A DNA stretch of 64,000 nt from Nocardiopsis_B sediminis (lineage in GTDB: Bacteria > Actinomycetota > Actinomycetes > Streptosporangiales > Streptosporangiaceae), in NCBI RefSeq assembly GCF_042650565.1, contig NZ_JBHSBH010000004.1, positions 248,001 to 312,000 on the forward strand, written 5' to 3'. The first letter of the stretch is position 1, and the number at the start of each line of letters is the position of its first letter. Below, in pieces: positions 6,831 through 16,145 of the stretch. The position numbers and the translations under genes are program-made. Below the pieces are notes generated by a model. The model was not told the DNA's origin. It saw only the letters and a program-made list of their open reading frames with translations, and made no database searches.

Positions 6831-8876
6831 GTGTCCCAATCCGCGCCCCGCCGACTGCTGCCGCTTCTCGGCCACAACGGGGGTAGATCCCGCGTCACGT
6901 GCCGCTTCCGCTGCGGCGACGCCTGCTTCCACGACGCACCCAACACCAGCGCCAACGCCTACTTCGGCGACATCTTCGCCACCGCGCTCTCGCGGCGCAA
7001 CGTGCTGCGCGCAGGTGCGATCGGCGCCGGCGTCTCGGCGATCGGCCTGAGCAGCATGTCCACCGCCGCTGCGGAGCCCCAGGCCGCCGGCCGGGGCAAC
7101 CCGCGGCTGGGCTTCACGCCCGTGGCCCCCAACAACGACGACGTCGTGACCGTCCCCGAGGGCTACGAGCACAACGTGATCATCCGTTGGGGCGACCCCG
7201 TGCTGCCCGACGCGCCGGAGTTCGACTTCGAGAACCAGACCGCCGAGGCGCAGGAGAAGCAGTTCGGCTTCAACAGCGACTACGTCGCCGTCCTGCCGAT
7301 CGACGAGGACCGCGCGCTGCTCTGGGCCAACCACGAGTACACCAACGAGAACACGATGTTCGCCGGCTACACCGACGGCAACAGCGCCGACCTGGAGCAG
7401 ATCAAGGTCAGCATGGCCGCCCACGGCGGGTCCGTCGTCGAGATCGAGCGTGTCCGCGGCACCGGCGCCTGGCGCGCCGTCACCGAGGGCGAGCGCCCCT
7501 ACAACCGGCGCATCACCATGAGCACCCCGATGCAGTTCTCCGGCCCGGCCGCCGGCCACGAGCTGCTGCGCACCGAGGCCTCCCCTGAGGGTGTCGAGGT
7601 CAGCGGGATGAACAACAACTGCGCGGGCGGCACCACCCCGTGGGGGACGATCCTCAGCGGCGAGGAGAACTTCAACCAGTACTTCGTGGGCGGCGAGGCC
7701 GCCCCCGATGACGCCAAGGCCGCGCTCAAGCGCTACGGCATCGCCGTCGAGGGCGACACCCGCGAGGACAACCGGCGCTTCGACCGCGCACAGGAGCGCT
7801 TCGACCTGTCCAAGCACGTCAACGAGGCCAACCGCTTCGGCTGGATCGTGGAGATCGACCCGTTCGACCCCACCTCCACGCCCCGCAAGCGCACCATGCT
7901 GGGCCGCTTCAAGCACGAGGGCGCCACCACCCGCCTCACCCGCGACCGCCGGGTCGCCGTCTACATGGGCGACGACGAGCGCTTCGAGTACATCTACAAG
8001 TTCGTCAGCGACGGGAAGTACCGCCCCGGCTCCGCGCGCCACAACGCGACGCTGCTCGACTCCGGCACCCTGTACGTGGGCCGCCTCACCGGCAACAGCC
8101 CCGCCGAGGAGATCGACGGCTCCGGCGAGCTCCCCTCGGACGGCGAGTTCGACGGCGCCGGCGAGTGGATCCCGCTGTGCAACGCCAGCGAGAGCTTCGT
8201 CGAGGGCTTCACCGTCGCCGAGGTCCTGATCCACACCCGCCTGGCCGCCGACGCCGCCGGCGCCACCAAGATGGACCGGCCGGAGGACTTCGAGCCCAAC
8301 CCGGTGACCGGCAAGGTCTACTGCGCGCTCACCAACAACACCGCCCGTACGCCCGAGCAGGCCGACGAGCCCAACCCGCGCGCGGCCAACAAGTTCGGGC
8401 ACATCCTGGAGATCACCGAGCGGCGCAACGACGCCGGGGCCACCACCTTCGGCTGGCAGGTGCCCATCGTCTGCGGCGACCCGGAGGACCCGTCGACCTA
8501 CTTCGCCGGCTTCGACAAGTCGAAGGTGTCGCCGATCTCCTGCCCGGACAACGTCGCCTTCGACCGGCACGGCAACCTGTGGATCGCCACCGACGGCGCC
8601 CCCGGCACCATCGACAGCGCCGACGCCCTGCACGCCGTGCCCATGCACGGCAGGTACCGCGGTGAGCTGAAGACGTTCGCCACGGTTCCGGTCGAGGCCG
8701 AGTGCTGCGGGCCGTTCATCTACGAGGACAACCGCACCGTTTTCATCGCCCCGCAGCACCCGGGCGAGGACGGCACGGTCGAGGCGCCCACGAGCACCTG
8801 GCCGGACGACAGCCCCTTCCCCCGGCCCTCCGTTGTGTCCATCTGGCGCACGGACGGCGGGGAGGTCGGCTCCTAG
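6831..8876 (+). CDS. phoX: PhoX-family alkaline phosphatase, TAT-exported
   Basis: DUF839/PhoX phosphatase that releases phosphate from organic phosphoesters outside the membrane; 681 aa. The start is the GTG at 6831 with AGGAGGA 3 nt upstream. The N-terminus contains LLPLLGHNGGRSRVTCRFRCGDAC, followed by a twin-arginine signal SRRNVLRAGAIGAG (Arg55-Arg56) and an Ala-rich cleavage region. Characteristic PhoX segments follow, including LLWANHEYTNE and the NNNCAGGTTPWGT block. PhoX enzymes bind Ca and Fe cofactors, consistent with TAT export of a folded protein. A PHO box upstream predicts induction by phosphate starvation. Confidence 0.93.
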   Translation: MSQSAPRRLLPLLGHNGGRSRVTCRFRCGDACFHDAPNTSANAYFGDIFATALSRRNVLRAGAIGAGVSAIGLSSMSTAAAEPQAAGRGNPRLGFTPVAPNNDDVVTVPEGYEHNVIIRWGDPVLPDAPEFDFENQTAEAQEKQFGFNSDYVAVLPIDEDRALLWANHEYTNENTMFAGYTDGNSADLEQIKVSMAAHGGSVVEIERVRGTGAWRAVTEGERPYNRRITMSTPMQFSGPAAGHELLRTEASPEGVEVSGMNNNCAGGTTPWGTILSGEENFNQYFVGGEAAPDDAKAALKRYGIAVEGDTREDNRRFDRAQERFDLSKHVNEANRFGWIVEIDPFDPTSTPRKRTMLGRFKHEGATTRLTRDRRVAVYMGDDERFEYIYKFVSDGKYRPGSARHNATLLDSGTLYVGRLTGNSPAEEIDGSGELPSDGEFDGAGEWIPLCNASESFVEGFTVAEVLIHTRLAADAAGATKMDRPEDFEPNPVTGKVYCALTNNTARTPEQADEPNPRAANKFGHILEITERRNDAGATTFGWQVPIVCGDPEDPSTYFAGFDKSKVSPISCPDNVAFDRHGNLWIATDGAPGTIDSADALHAVPMHGRYRGELKTFATVPVEAECCGPFIYEDNRTVFIAPQHPGEDGTVEAPTSTWPDDSPFPRPSVVSIWRTDGGEVGS

Positions 8877-8992
8877 CCGCACCGGTTCACCGGTCGCGCG
8901 CCCCCTCCCCGGCCCCGCCCGCTCCAGCCCGCCCCGCGCCCCCGCCCGAGGCCGGGCCGGGGCGGGCGGGGCTCGATGGAAGAATGGGGCAC

Positions 8993-10072
<1,080 letters not shown>

Positions 10073-10083
10073 CCCGTGCCGAT

Positions 10084-10117
10084 GGAGCGCCGCCGCCCGG
10101 CCGGGCGGCGGCGCTCC
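10084..10117 (+). terminator. Terminator after the aldo/keto reductase
   Basis: A 34-bp perfect palindrome (GGAGCGCCGCCGCCCGG plus its complement) followed by CGCCGTTTTC, 11 bp past the stop codon. Confidence 0.85.
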
Positions 10118-10391
10118 GCCGTTTTCGTGCCCGCCGCCCCCGCTTCCCTTACGGCCGTGCGCGCGAACCGCGCGTGTCCGGCCGTCGCGCGCGAATTGCC
10201 GACGAGGCCACCCGCTATCCGAAAATGCGGGTAATGGGCGCGGCCTTTCCCGCCCGCAGCGGACCCCTGTTGACACTCCGGAAACACGGTGTTCGACTGG
10301 TCCGACCGATTCCCGGAACCCCGGCCTGCCTCCCGGGCTCTGCACGGCGCGACGTCGATCCCATCGTTCCCACGGAAAGGCCACCGCCACG
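10118..10391. other. Leader region of the alcohol dehydrogenase
   Basis: No gene seen. The region becomes AT-richer near 10200-10300, where the promoter should lie (for example CTGTTGACACTCC around 10265-10277 contains a TTGACA-like -35). AAAGG at 10377-10381 is the ribosome-binding site for the ADH. Confidence 0.4.
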
Positions 10392-11507
10392 ATGAAGACA
10401 CGAGCCGCCGCATTGCTGGAACAGCCAGGTCGCTGGGAGGTCATCGACATCGAGCTCGCCCCGCCCCGGTCCGAGGAGGTCCTCGTCCGGTTCAAGGCCG
10501 CCGGGCTCTGCCACTCCGACGAACACGTGGCGACCGGGGACATGCCGGTGGGCAGCACCCCGATCATCGGCGGGCACGAGGGCGCGGGCATCGTCGAGGA
10601 GGTCGGCCCCGGGGTGACCCGGTTCGCCCCCGGTGACCGGGTGGCCGCCAAGTTCGTCCCCAGCTGCGGGAACTGCCCGTCCTGCTACCGCGGCAAGATG
10701 AACCTCTGCGACCTCGGCATGTACGCGCTGACCGGCGGCATGCTCGACGGCACCTTCCGCGCCACCCACAAGGGCGCCGACGTCTCCCAGATGACGATGC
10801 TGGGCACCTTCGCCGAGCACGCCGTCGTCCCCCAGTACTCCCTGGTGAAGATCCCCGACGACGTCTCCTTCGAGGCCGCCGCGCTCGTGAGCTGCGGGGT
10901 GGCCACCGGCTGGGGGTCGGTGGAGTACGCCGCGCAGGTCGCCCACGGCGACACCGTCATCGTCATGGGAGTCGGCGGGATCGGCATCAACGCCGTGCAG
11001 GCGGCCGCCGCGCGGGGGGCGGCCTACGTCATCGCGGTCGACCCGGTGGAGTTCAAGCGGACGAAGGCGCTCGAACTGGGCGCCACGCACGCCTACGCCG
11101 ACATCGCCGAGGCCGCCGACGCCGCCCGGCTGCTCACCAACGGCCAGGGCGCCGACGCCGCCGTCGTCGCCGTGGGGGTGACCACGGGCGAGCACGTCGC
11201 CCAGGCGTTCTCGGCCATCGCCAAGCAGTCGACGGTCGTGGTCACCGGGATCGGCGACGCCGCCGCGGTGGGGCTGCCCATCAACCTGTGGGAGCTGTCG
11301 ATGATGGAGAAGCGCATCCAGGGCGTCATCTTCGGGATGGGCACGCCCGGCTTCGAGGTCCCGCGGCTGCTGGAGCTGTACAAGGCGGGGCGGCTCAAGC
11401 TCGACGAGCTGGTCACCCGGCGCTACCGTCTCGACGAGATCAACGCCGGCTACGCCGACATGTACGCGGGAAAGAACATCCGCGGAATCATCGTCCATTC
11501 GGAATAG
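10392..11507 (+). CDS. NDMA-dependent zinc alcohol dehydrogenase
   Basis: Zinc-containing medium-chain alcohol dehydrogenase, 371 aa, of the actinobacterial type with tightly bound NAD(H) recycled in assays by N,N-dimethyl-4-nitrosoaniline. Catalytic-zinc residues lie in GLCHSDEH and GGHEGAG. The structural-zinc cluster is CGNCPSCYRGKMNLC with four Cys. The Rossmann motif is GVGGIGINAV, followed by an Asp in AVDPVEF that favours NAD over NADP. Some relatives are mycofactocin-dependent, but no mycofactocin genes are present here. It is monocistronic: its own leader upstream and a terminator downstream. Natural substrate unknown. Confidence 0.9.
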   Translation: MKTRAAALLEQPGRWEVIDIELAPPRSEEVLVRFKAAGLCHSDEHVATGDMPVGSTPIIGGHEGAGIVEEVGPGVTRFAPGDRVAAKFVPSCGNCPSCYRGKMNLCDLGMYALTGGMLDGTFRATHKGADVSQMTMLGTFAEHAVVPQYSLVKIPDDVSFEAAALVSCGVATGWGSVEYAAQVAHGDTVIVMGVGGIGINAVQAAAARGAAYVIAVDPVEFKRTKALELGATHAYADIAEAADAARLLTNGQGADAAVVAVGVTTGEHVAQAFSAIAKQSTVVVTGIGDAAAVGLPINLWELSMMEKRIQGVIFGMGTPGFEVPRLLELYKAGRLKLDELVTRRYRLDEINAGYADMYAGKNIRGIIVHSE

Positions 11508-11519
11508 CCGCGTCCGGTT

Positions 11520-11548
11520 CCGGTGGGCGGCGAAGGGCCGCCCACCGG
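11520..11548 (+). terminator. Terminator after the alcohol dehydrogenase
   Basis: A 12-bp stem CCGGTGGGCGGC with its complement and loop GAAGG, starting 12 bp after the stop codon. Confidence 0.8.
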
Positions 11549-11917
11549 GTGACCTTCCGTGTTTACGCGGAGTATCGTGAGGCGTACGCGACTCTTCGCG
11601 TACTTGTTGTCGGTGTATTTCGGTGAGCTGGGCTGATGTGGAGAAATCTTTCGCTCGTTGTGCTTTCTTGATGTGGCGGTGACCGGGCGGTGTCCCGGTA
11701 TGCCGCAGACTGCTGGGAATTCGGATCACGGACCGTGAATCGGATCCATCGCGTTCGGACGCCTTCGCCGAGCCACCCTCCACGAAGGATCGGGACGGTC
11801 TTGGACCTCATGGCACATGAGGGGTACCGCTCCACCCGATCCCGCTCGGGCGGCGGACGGCGGCGCACCGCGACGGGTCCGGCACAGGGCGTTCTGGCGA
11901 CAGGGTAGGGGCACCAA
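11549..11917. other. Leader region of the oligopeptide ABC operon
   Basis: About 370 bp with no recognised gene. Relatively AT-rich around 11550-11720, so the operon promoter should lie there. A possible 32-codon Arg-rich ORF (11810-11908, MAHEGYRSTRS...) ends 9 bp before the first permease, but its ribosome-binding site is weak, and I do not list it as a gene. Confidence 0.4.
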
Positions 11918-12901
11918 TTGGGCATGTTCCTGGTCAGGAGACTGCTGAGCTATCTCGTCCTGATCTTCTTAGCCTCCACCTTCGCCTACCTGCTCGCCGC
12001 CACCACGCTGAGCCCGCGCACCAACTTCGAGCAGCTCCAGCCCCGGCCCAGCCAGGAGGCCATCGAGCGCGAGCTGACCAAGCTCAACCTCAACGACCGG
12101 ACCCCGCTGGCCGAACGCTACGCCACCTGGGCAACGGGCGTCGCCAGCGGGGACTTCGGGCAGACCATCACCGACCAGAGCGTCAACGAGCAGGTCACCC
12201 GCAAGGCCGGGGTGACCCTGCGGCTGATCGTGGTCGGCACGGTCATCGGCTGCTCGGTCGGCGTGGCCATCGGCGCCTACGCCGCCGTCAAGCAGTACCG
12301 GGCCTTCGACAAGGCCTCCACCGCCGCGGCCTTCGTGGTGCTCGCCGTGCCCACGGTCGTCATCGCGGTGTCGCTGCGCGAGGCAGCGCGCTGGTTCAAC
12401 GCCACCACCGGGCGACAATGGCTGCAATACGGCGGCGAGTACACCGCGGGCCTCGACGCCGGGTTCTGGGGGACCCTGGCCGACCGCCTCCAGCACGGCA
12501 TCCTGCCCACCGCCACGCTCGCCCTCGCGCTCTTCGCCGCGTTCAGCCGCTACCAGCGCAACATGATGCTCGACGTGCTCGGGGCCGACTTCGTGCGCAC
12601 CGCCATGGCCAAGGGGCTGACCCGGCGGGCCGCCCTGCTCAAGCACGCGCTGCGCACCGCGCTCATCCCGACGATCACCTACTTCACGTTCACGTTCGGG
12701 ATCCTGCTGGCCGGCACCACCTTCACCGAGAAGATCTACGGCTGGCACGGCATGGGCGCGTGGGTGGTCGACTCCATCGTGCAGAACGACGTGAACGCGG
12801 TGGCCGCCGTCACGTGCTTCATGGCCGTCTGCGTCATGGCGGCGTCCTTCCTCTCCGACATCCTCTACGCGTGGCTGGACCCGCGGGTGCGGGTGAGCTG
12901 A
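11918..12901 (+). CDS. Oligopeptide/dipeptide ABC transporter permease (DppB type)
   Basis: Integral membrane subunit of a peptide-type ABC importer, 327 aa. It starts with a TTG after AGGGG; an ATG two codons later (11924) is an alternative. It has the typical N-terminal helix followed by an extracytoplasmic segment and five further helices. The EAA loop that contacts the ATPase is visible in FVRTAMAKGLTRRAALLKHALRTA. It is the first gene of a four-gene operon with the second permease, fused ATPases and binding lipoprotein. Substrate is not predictable from the permease; oligopeptides, nickel or siderophore-like peptides are possible. Confidence 0.92.
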   Translation: MGMFLVRRLLSYLVLIFLASTFAYLLAATTLSPRTNFEQLQPRPSQEAIERELTKLNLNDRTPLAERYATWATGVASGDFGQTITDQSVNEQVTRKAGVTLRLIVVGTVIGCSVGVAIGAYAAVKQYRAFDKASTAAAFVVLAVPTVVIAVSLREAARWFNATTGRQWLQYGGEYTAGLDAGFWGTLADRLQHGILPTATLALALFAAFSRYQRNMMLDVLGADFVRTAMAKGLTRRAALLKHALRTALIPTITYFTFTFGILLAGTTFTEKIYGWHGMGAWVVDSIVQNDVNAVAAVTCFMAVCVMAASFLSDILYAWLDPRVRVS

Positions 12902-12904
12902 GCG

Positions 12905-13021
12905 ATGACCTCCTCCGCCGCCACCCCCGCCGCCGGGCGTGCGCACCCCGCGGGGTGCGCACGGCGCTGGCAGCCGGGCCGCCGCCCCCTCCCCGCCGAC
13001 GTCTTGGAGACGACCCCATGA
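12905..13021 (+). CDS. 38-aa small ORF bridging the two permease genes
   Basis: An ATG ORF of 38 codons that begins 4 bp after the first permease's stop (TGAGCGATG) and whose TGA overlaps the second permease's ATG as ATGA. Third positions are almost entirely G/C, like genuine genes in this window. The peptide (MTSSAATPAAGRAHPAGCARR...) is Ala/Arg/Pro-rich with no recognised domain. It contains a 26-bp palindrome. It may exist to keep ribosomes moving through the hairpin to the second permease, or be a chance ORF in the junction. Confidence 0.4.
   Translation: MTSSAATPAAGRAHPAGCARRWQPGRRPLPADVLETTP
12938..12963 (+). other. 26-bp perfect palindrome between permease genes
   Basis: CGTGCGCACCCCG followed directly by its complement, forming a 13-bp stem in the mRNA between the two permease cistrons. 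No U-run follows, so it may be an mRNA-stabilising or partial-attenuation hairpin rather than a terminator. Confidence 0.6.
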
Positions 13022-13935
13022 GCATGTCCGCCGAACGCGTGGCCGAGGACGCATCCGCAGGCGGCTCCCCCGACGACATCCGGGCCCCCGGGCGCTGGTC
13101 CGGCGTGCTCCACGAGCTGCTGCGCACCCGCCGCGTGCTGTTCGGGGCGGCCCTCCTCGTGCTGCTGACCCTCGCTGCGTGGGTCGGCCCGCTGCTGAGC
13201 CCGTGGGACTTCACCGAGGCCGACCTCCTGGCCCGCCGCGAGCCCCCCTCGCCCGAGCACTGGTTCGGCACCGACAGCATCGGCCGCGACATCTTCACCC
13301 AGACCATGGTCGGGCTCCAGAAGTCCATCATCATCGGGCTGTGCGCGGCCGTCCTCACCACCGCCGTGGCGGCCGTGGTCGGGGCGTTCGCCGGCTACTT
13401 CCTCGGCGCCACCGACCGGGTGCTGATGTGGATCACCGACCTCATGCTGGTCCTGCCGAACTTCCTGGTCCTGGCGATCCTCTACCCGGCGCTGCGCGAC
13501 CAGGGCTGGCCCATCTTCGTCATCCTGCTGGCCGCGCTCGCGTGGATGGTCACCGCCAAGATGGTGCGCGGCATGACCATCTCGCTCAAGGAGCGCGAAT
13601 ACGTCCTCGCGGCGCGCTACATGGGCGTCCCCGACCACAAGATCATCTTCCGGCACATCATCCCGAACATGTCCTCGCTGCTGATCGTCGACGCCACCAT
13701 CAACGTCAGCGCGGCGATCATCGCCGAGACCTCGCTGTCGTACTTCGGCTTCGGCGTCCAGGCCCCCGATGTCTCGCTGGGTTCTCTCATCGCCTCCGGG
13801 TCCACCCAGTCTCTGGCCTTCCCCTGGACGTTCTGGTTCTGCACGGCCCTGCTGGTGGTGCTGGTCATGGCGGTCAACCTGATCGGCGACGGGCTGCGAG
13901 ACGCGCTCGACCCGCAGTCCAAGCGCAGGTCGTAG
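13018..13935 (+). CDS. Oligopeptide/dipeptide ABC transporter permease (DppC type)
   Basis: Second membrane subunit of the peptide-type importer, 305 aa, ATG start. It has a soluble N-terminal tail of about 35 residues, a first helix (VLFGAALLVLLTLAAWVGPL) and the family motif HWFGTDSIGRDIFTQTMVG. Further helices follow, with the EAA-type loop EYVLAARYMGVPDHKIIFRHIIPN. It pairs with the upstream permease to form the transmembrane channel. Its ATG overlaps the small ORF before it, suggesting coupled translation. The ATPase gene follows 19 bp later. Confidence 0.93.
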   Translation: MSMSAERVAEDASAGGSPDDIRAPGRWSGVLHELLRTRRVLFGAALLVLLTLAAWVGPLLSPWDFTEADLLARREPPSPEHWFGTDSIGRDIFTQTMVGLQKSIIIGLCAAVLTTAVAAVVGAFAGYFLGATDRVLMWITDLMLVLPNFLVLAILYPALRDQGWPIFVILLAALAWMVTAKMVRGMTISLKEREYVLAARYMGVPDHKIIFRHIIPNMSSLLIVDATINVSAAIIAETSLSYFGFGVQAPDVSLGSLIASGSTQSLAFPWTFWFCTALLVVLVMAVNLIGDGLRDALDPQSKRRS

Positions 13936-13954
13936 AAACGGGAGTTGGAGAGAC

Positions 13955-16087
13955 ATGACCGGCACGACCACAGAGACCGGCCCGGCCCTCAGCGAGCCCG
14001 GCGCGTCCGACACCCCCGTCCTGGAGATCACCGACCTCAGCGTGGTCTTCCCCGGCAGCGGGAAGAACCCCGACGTCACCGCGGTCCGCGGCGTCAGCTA
14101 CAGCGTGCGCCGCGGCGAGATCCTCGGCATCGTCGGCGAATCCGGCTCGGGCAAGTCGGTGTCGTCACTGGCCACCATGGGCCTGCTGCCCGACTACGCC
14201 AAGGTCAAGGGCTCCATCCGGCTGCACGGCGAGGAGCTCCTCGGCCTCGACGACCGCGCCATGTCCGCCAAGCGCGGATCCACCATCGCCATGGTGTTCC
14301 AGGACCCCCTCTCAGGCCTGACCCCCGTCTACACCGTGGGCGACCAGATCGCCGAAGCCGTGCGGGTGCACGACCGCACCGTCAGCCGGGCCGCGGCCCT
14401 GGAGCGCGCCGTCGAACTGCTCGACCTCGTCGGCATCCCCAACGCCGCCCAGCGCGCCAAGGCGTTCCCGCACGAGTTCTCCGGCGGCATGCGCCAGCGC
14501 GTCATGATCGCCATCGCGATCGCCAACGACCCCGACGTCATCATCTGCGACGAGCCCACGACCGCCCTCGACGTCACCATCCAGGCGCAGATCCTCGACG
14601 TCCTGCGCACCGCCCAGCGCGAGACCGGCGCCGCCATCGTCATGATCACCCACGACCTCGGGGTGGTCGCGGGGTTCGTCGACCGGGTCCAGGTCATGTA
14701 CGCCGGACGGCTGGTCGAGGTCGGATCCGTCGACGACGTCTACTACCGCACCCGCATGCCCTACACCATGGGGCTGCTGGGCTCGGTGCCGCGGCTGGAC
14801 GAGGCCGAGAAGACGCCGCTGATCCCCATCACCGGCAACCCGCCCTCCCTCGGCGACCTGCCCCCCGGGTGCCCGTTCTCGCCCCGCTGCCCCCTGGCCG
14901 TCGACGCCTGCCGCGAGGCCGAGCCCGCGCTCGACCCCGTGGGCGCCGCCGGCCACCACGCGGCGTGCATCCGCGCCGGCGAGATCGAGCAGAACGACTG
15001 GACCGCCCGCGACGTCTACCCGGTCCCCGACATCCCCGAGGCCGGCACCGTCGGCGTCCCGCGCGCCGACCGCGCCACCGTGCTCAGCGTCGAAGGCCTG
15101 GTCAAGCACCACCCCCTGCTGAAGGGCGCGGTGTTCAAGCGCCGCGTGGGCACCGTCTACGCGGTCGACGGCATCACGTTCGACATCCGCGAAGGCGAGA
15201 CCCTGGGCCTGGTCGGCGAGTCCGGCTGCGGCAAGTCCACCACGCTGATGGAGATCCTCAGCCTCGAGGCGCCCCAGCAGGGGACCGTCGTCGTGCTGGG
15301 CAAGGAGTCCGGCAAGGCCAGCGCCGCCGAGCGGTTCGCCATCCGGCGCGACGTCCAGGTGGTCTTCCAGGACCCCATGAGCTCCCTCGACCCCCGCATG
15401 CCGGTGTTCGAGGTGATCGCGGAACCGCTGCGCACCCACTCCTACCCCAAGGAGCGGCTGCGCGCCCGGGTACACGAGCTGCTGGCGCTCGTGGGCCTGG
15501 AGGCCGCCCACGCGGCCCGCTACCCCGCCGAGTTCTCCGGCGGGCAGCGCCAGCGCATCGGTATCGCCCGCGCCCTGGCACTCGAACCGCGCCTGCTCGT
15601 CCTCGACGAGCCGGTGTCCGCACTCGACGTCTCGATCCAGGCCGGCGTGATCAACCTGCTCGACGAGCTCAAGGCCCGCCTGGGCCTGTCCTACCTGTTC
15701 GTCGCGCACGACCTCTCCGTCGTCCGCCACATCGCCGACCGCGTCGCGGTGATGTACCTCGGCAAGATCGTCGAGATCGGCGACGTCGACTCCATCTACC
15801 GGAACCCGACCCACCCCTACACCCAGGCCCTGCTGTCCGCGATCCCGGTCCCCGACCCCGACAAGGAACGGGCCCGGAGCCACATCGTGCTCAAGGGCGA
15901 CCTGCCCAATCCCGCCGCACCGCCGACCGGGTGCAGCTTCCGGACCCGCTGCCAGAAGTTCGCCGTGCTCGGCGAATCCGAACGCGCGATCTGCCTGGAG
16001 CGGGAACCGGAGCTCACGCCCGTCGGCAACGGCTCGGCCGACCAGGCCGTGGCCTGCCACCACGCCGAGGAACGCGAGCTCCTGTGA
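13955..16087 (+). CDS. Fused double ABC ATPase (DppD-DppF type)
   Basis: Both ATPase subunits of the peptide importer in one 710-aa polypeptide. Domain 1 (about residues 20-270) has Walker A GESGSGKS, signature FSGGMRQRV and Walker B VIICDEPTTALD, followed by the oligopeptide-specific C-terminal region with a Cys cluster (CPFSPRCPLAVDAC). Domain 2 (about 370-620) has GESGCGKST, FSGGQRQRI and LLVLDEPVSALD, again followed by a Cys-containing tail (CSFRTRC). In many bacteria these are two genes. The fused form guarantees a heterodimer-like arrangement. Ribosome-binding site GGAG upstream; the lipoprotein gene follows at 58 bp. Confidence 0.93.
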   Translation: MTGTTTETGPALSEPGASDTPVLEITDLSVVFPGSGKNPDVTAVRGVSYSVRRGEILGIVGESGSGKSVSSLATMGLLPDYAKVKGSIRLHGEELLGLDDRAMSAKRGSTIAMVFQDPLSGLTPVYTVGDQIAEAVRVHDRTVSRAAALERAVELLDLVGIPNAAQRAKAFPHEFSGGMRQRVMIAIAIANDPDVIICDEPTTALDVTIQAQILDVLRTAQRETGAAIVMITHDLGVVAGFVDRVQVMYAGRLVEVGSVDDVYYRTRMPYTMGLLGSVPRLDEAEKTPLIPITGNPPSLGDLPPGCPFSPRCPLAVDACREAEPALDPVGAAGHHAACIRAGEIEQNDWTARDVYPVPDIPEAGTVGVPRADRATVLSVEGLVKHHPLLKGAVFKRRVGTVYAVDGITFDIREGETLGLVGESGCGKSTTLMEILSLEAPQQGTVVVLGKESGKASAAERFAIRRDVQVVFQDPMSSLDPRMPVFEVIAEPLRTHSYPKERLRARVHELLALVGLEAAHAARYPAEFSGGQRQRIGIARALALEPRLLVLDEPVSALDVSIQAGVINLLDELKARLGLSYLFVAHDLSVVRHIADRVAVMYLGKIVEIGDVDSIYRNPTHPYTQALLSAIPVPDPDKERARSHIVLKGDLPNPAAPPTGCSFRTRCQKFAVLGESERAICLEREPELTPVGNGSADQAVACHHAEERELL

Positions 16088-16145
16088 TCTTCGCCGGGCC
16101 CTTCGGCCCGGTCGATCCCCCAAGGAAGAAACCAGAGGAGGTTCC

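Noticed and set aside
6819..8882. 687-aa minus-strand open frame opposite phoX
   Set aside because: Antisense shadow with no motifs; the plus strand encodes a full PhoX with TAT signal.
11810..11908. 32-codon Arg-rich ORF just before the first permease
   Set aside because: Weak ribosome-binding site and no overlap with the next gene; kept only as a remark in the leader entry.
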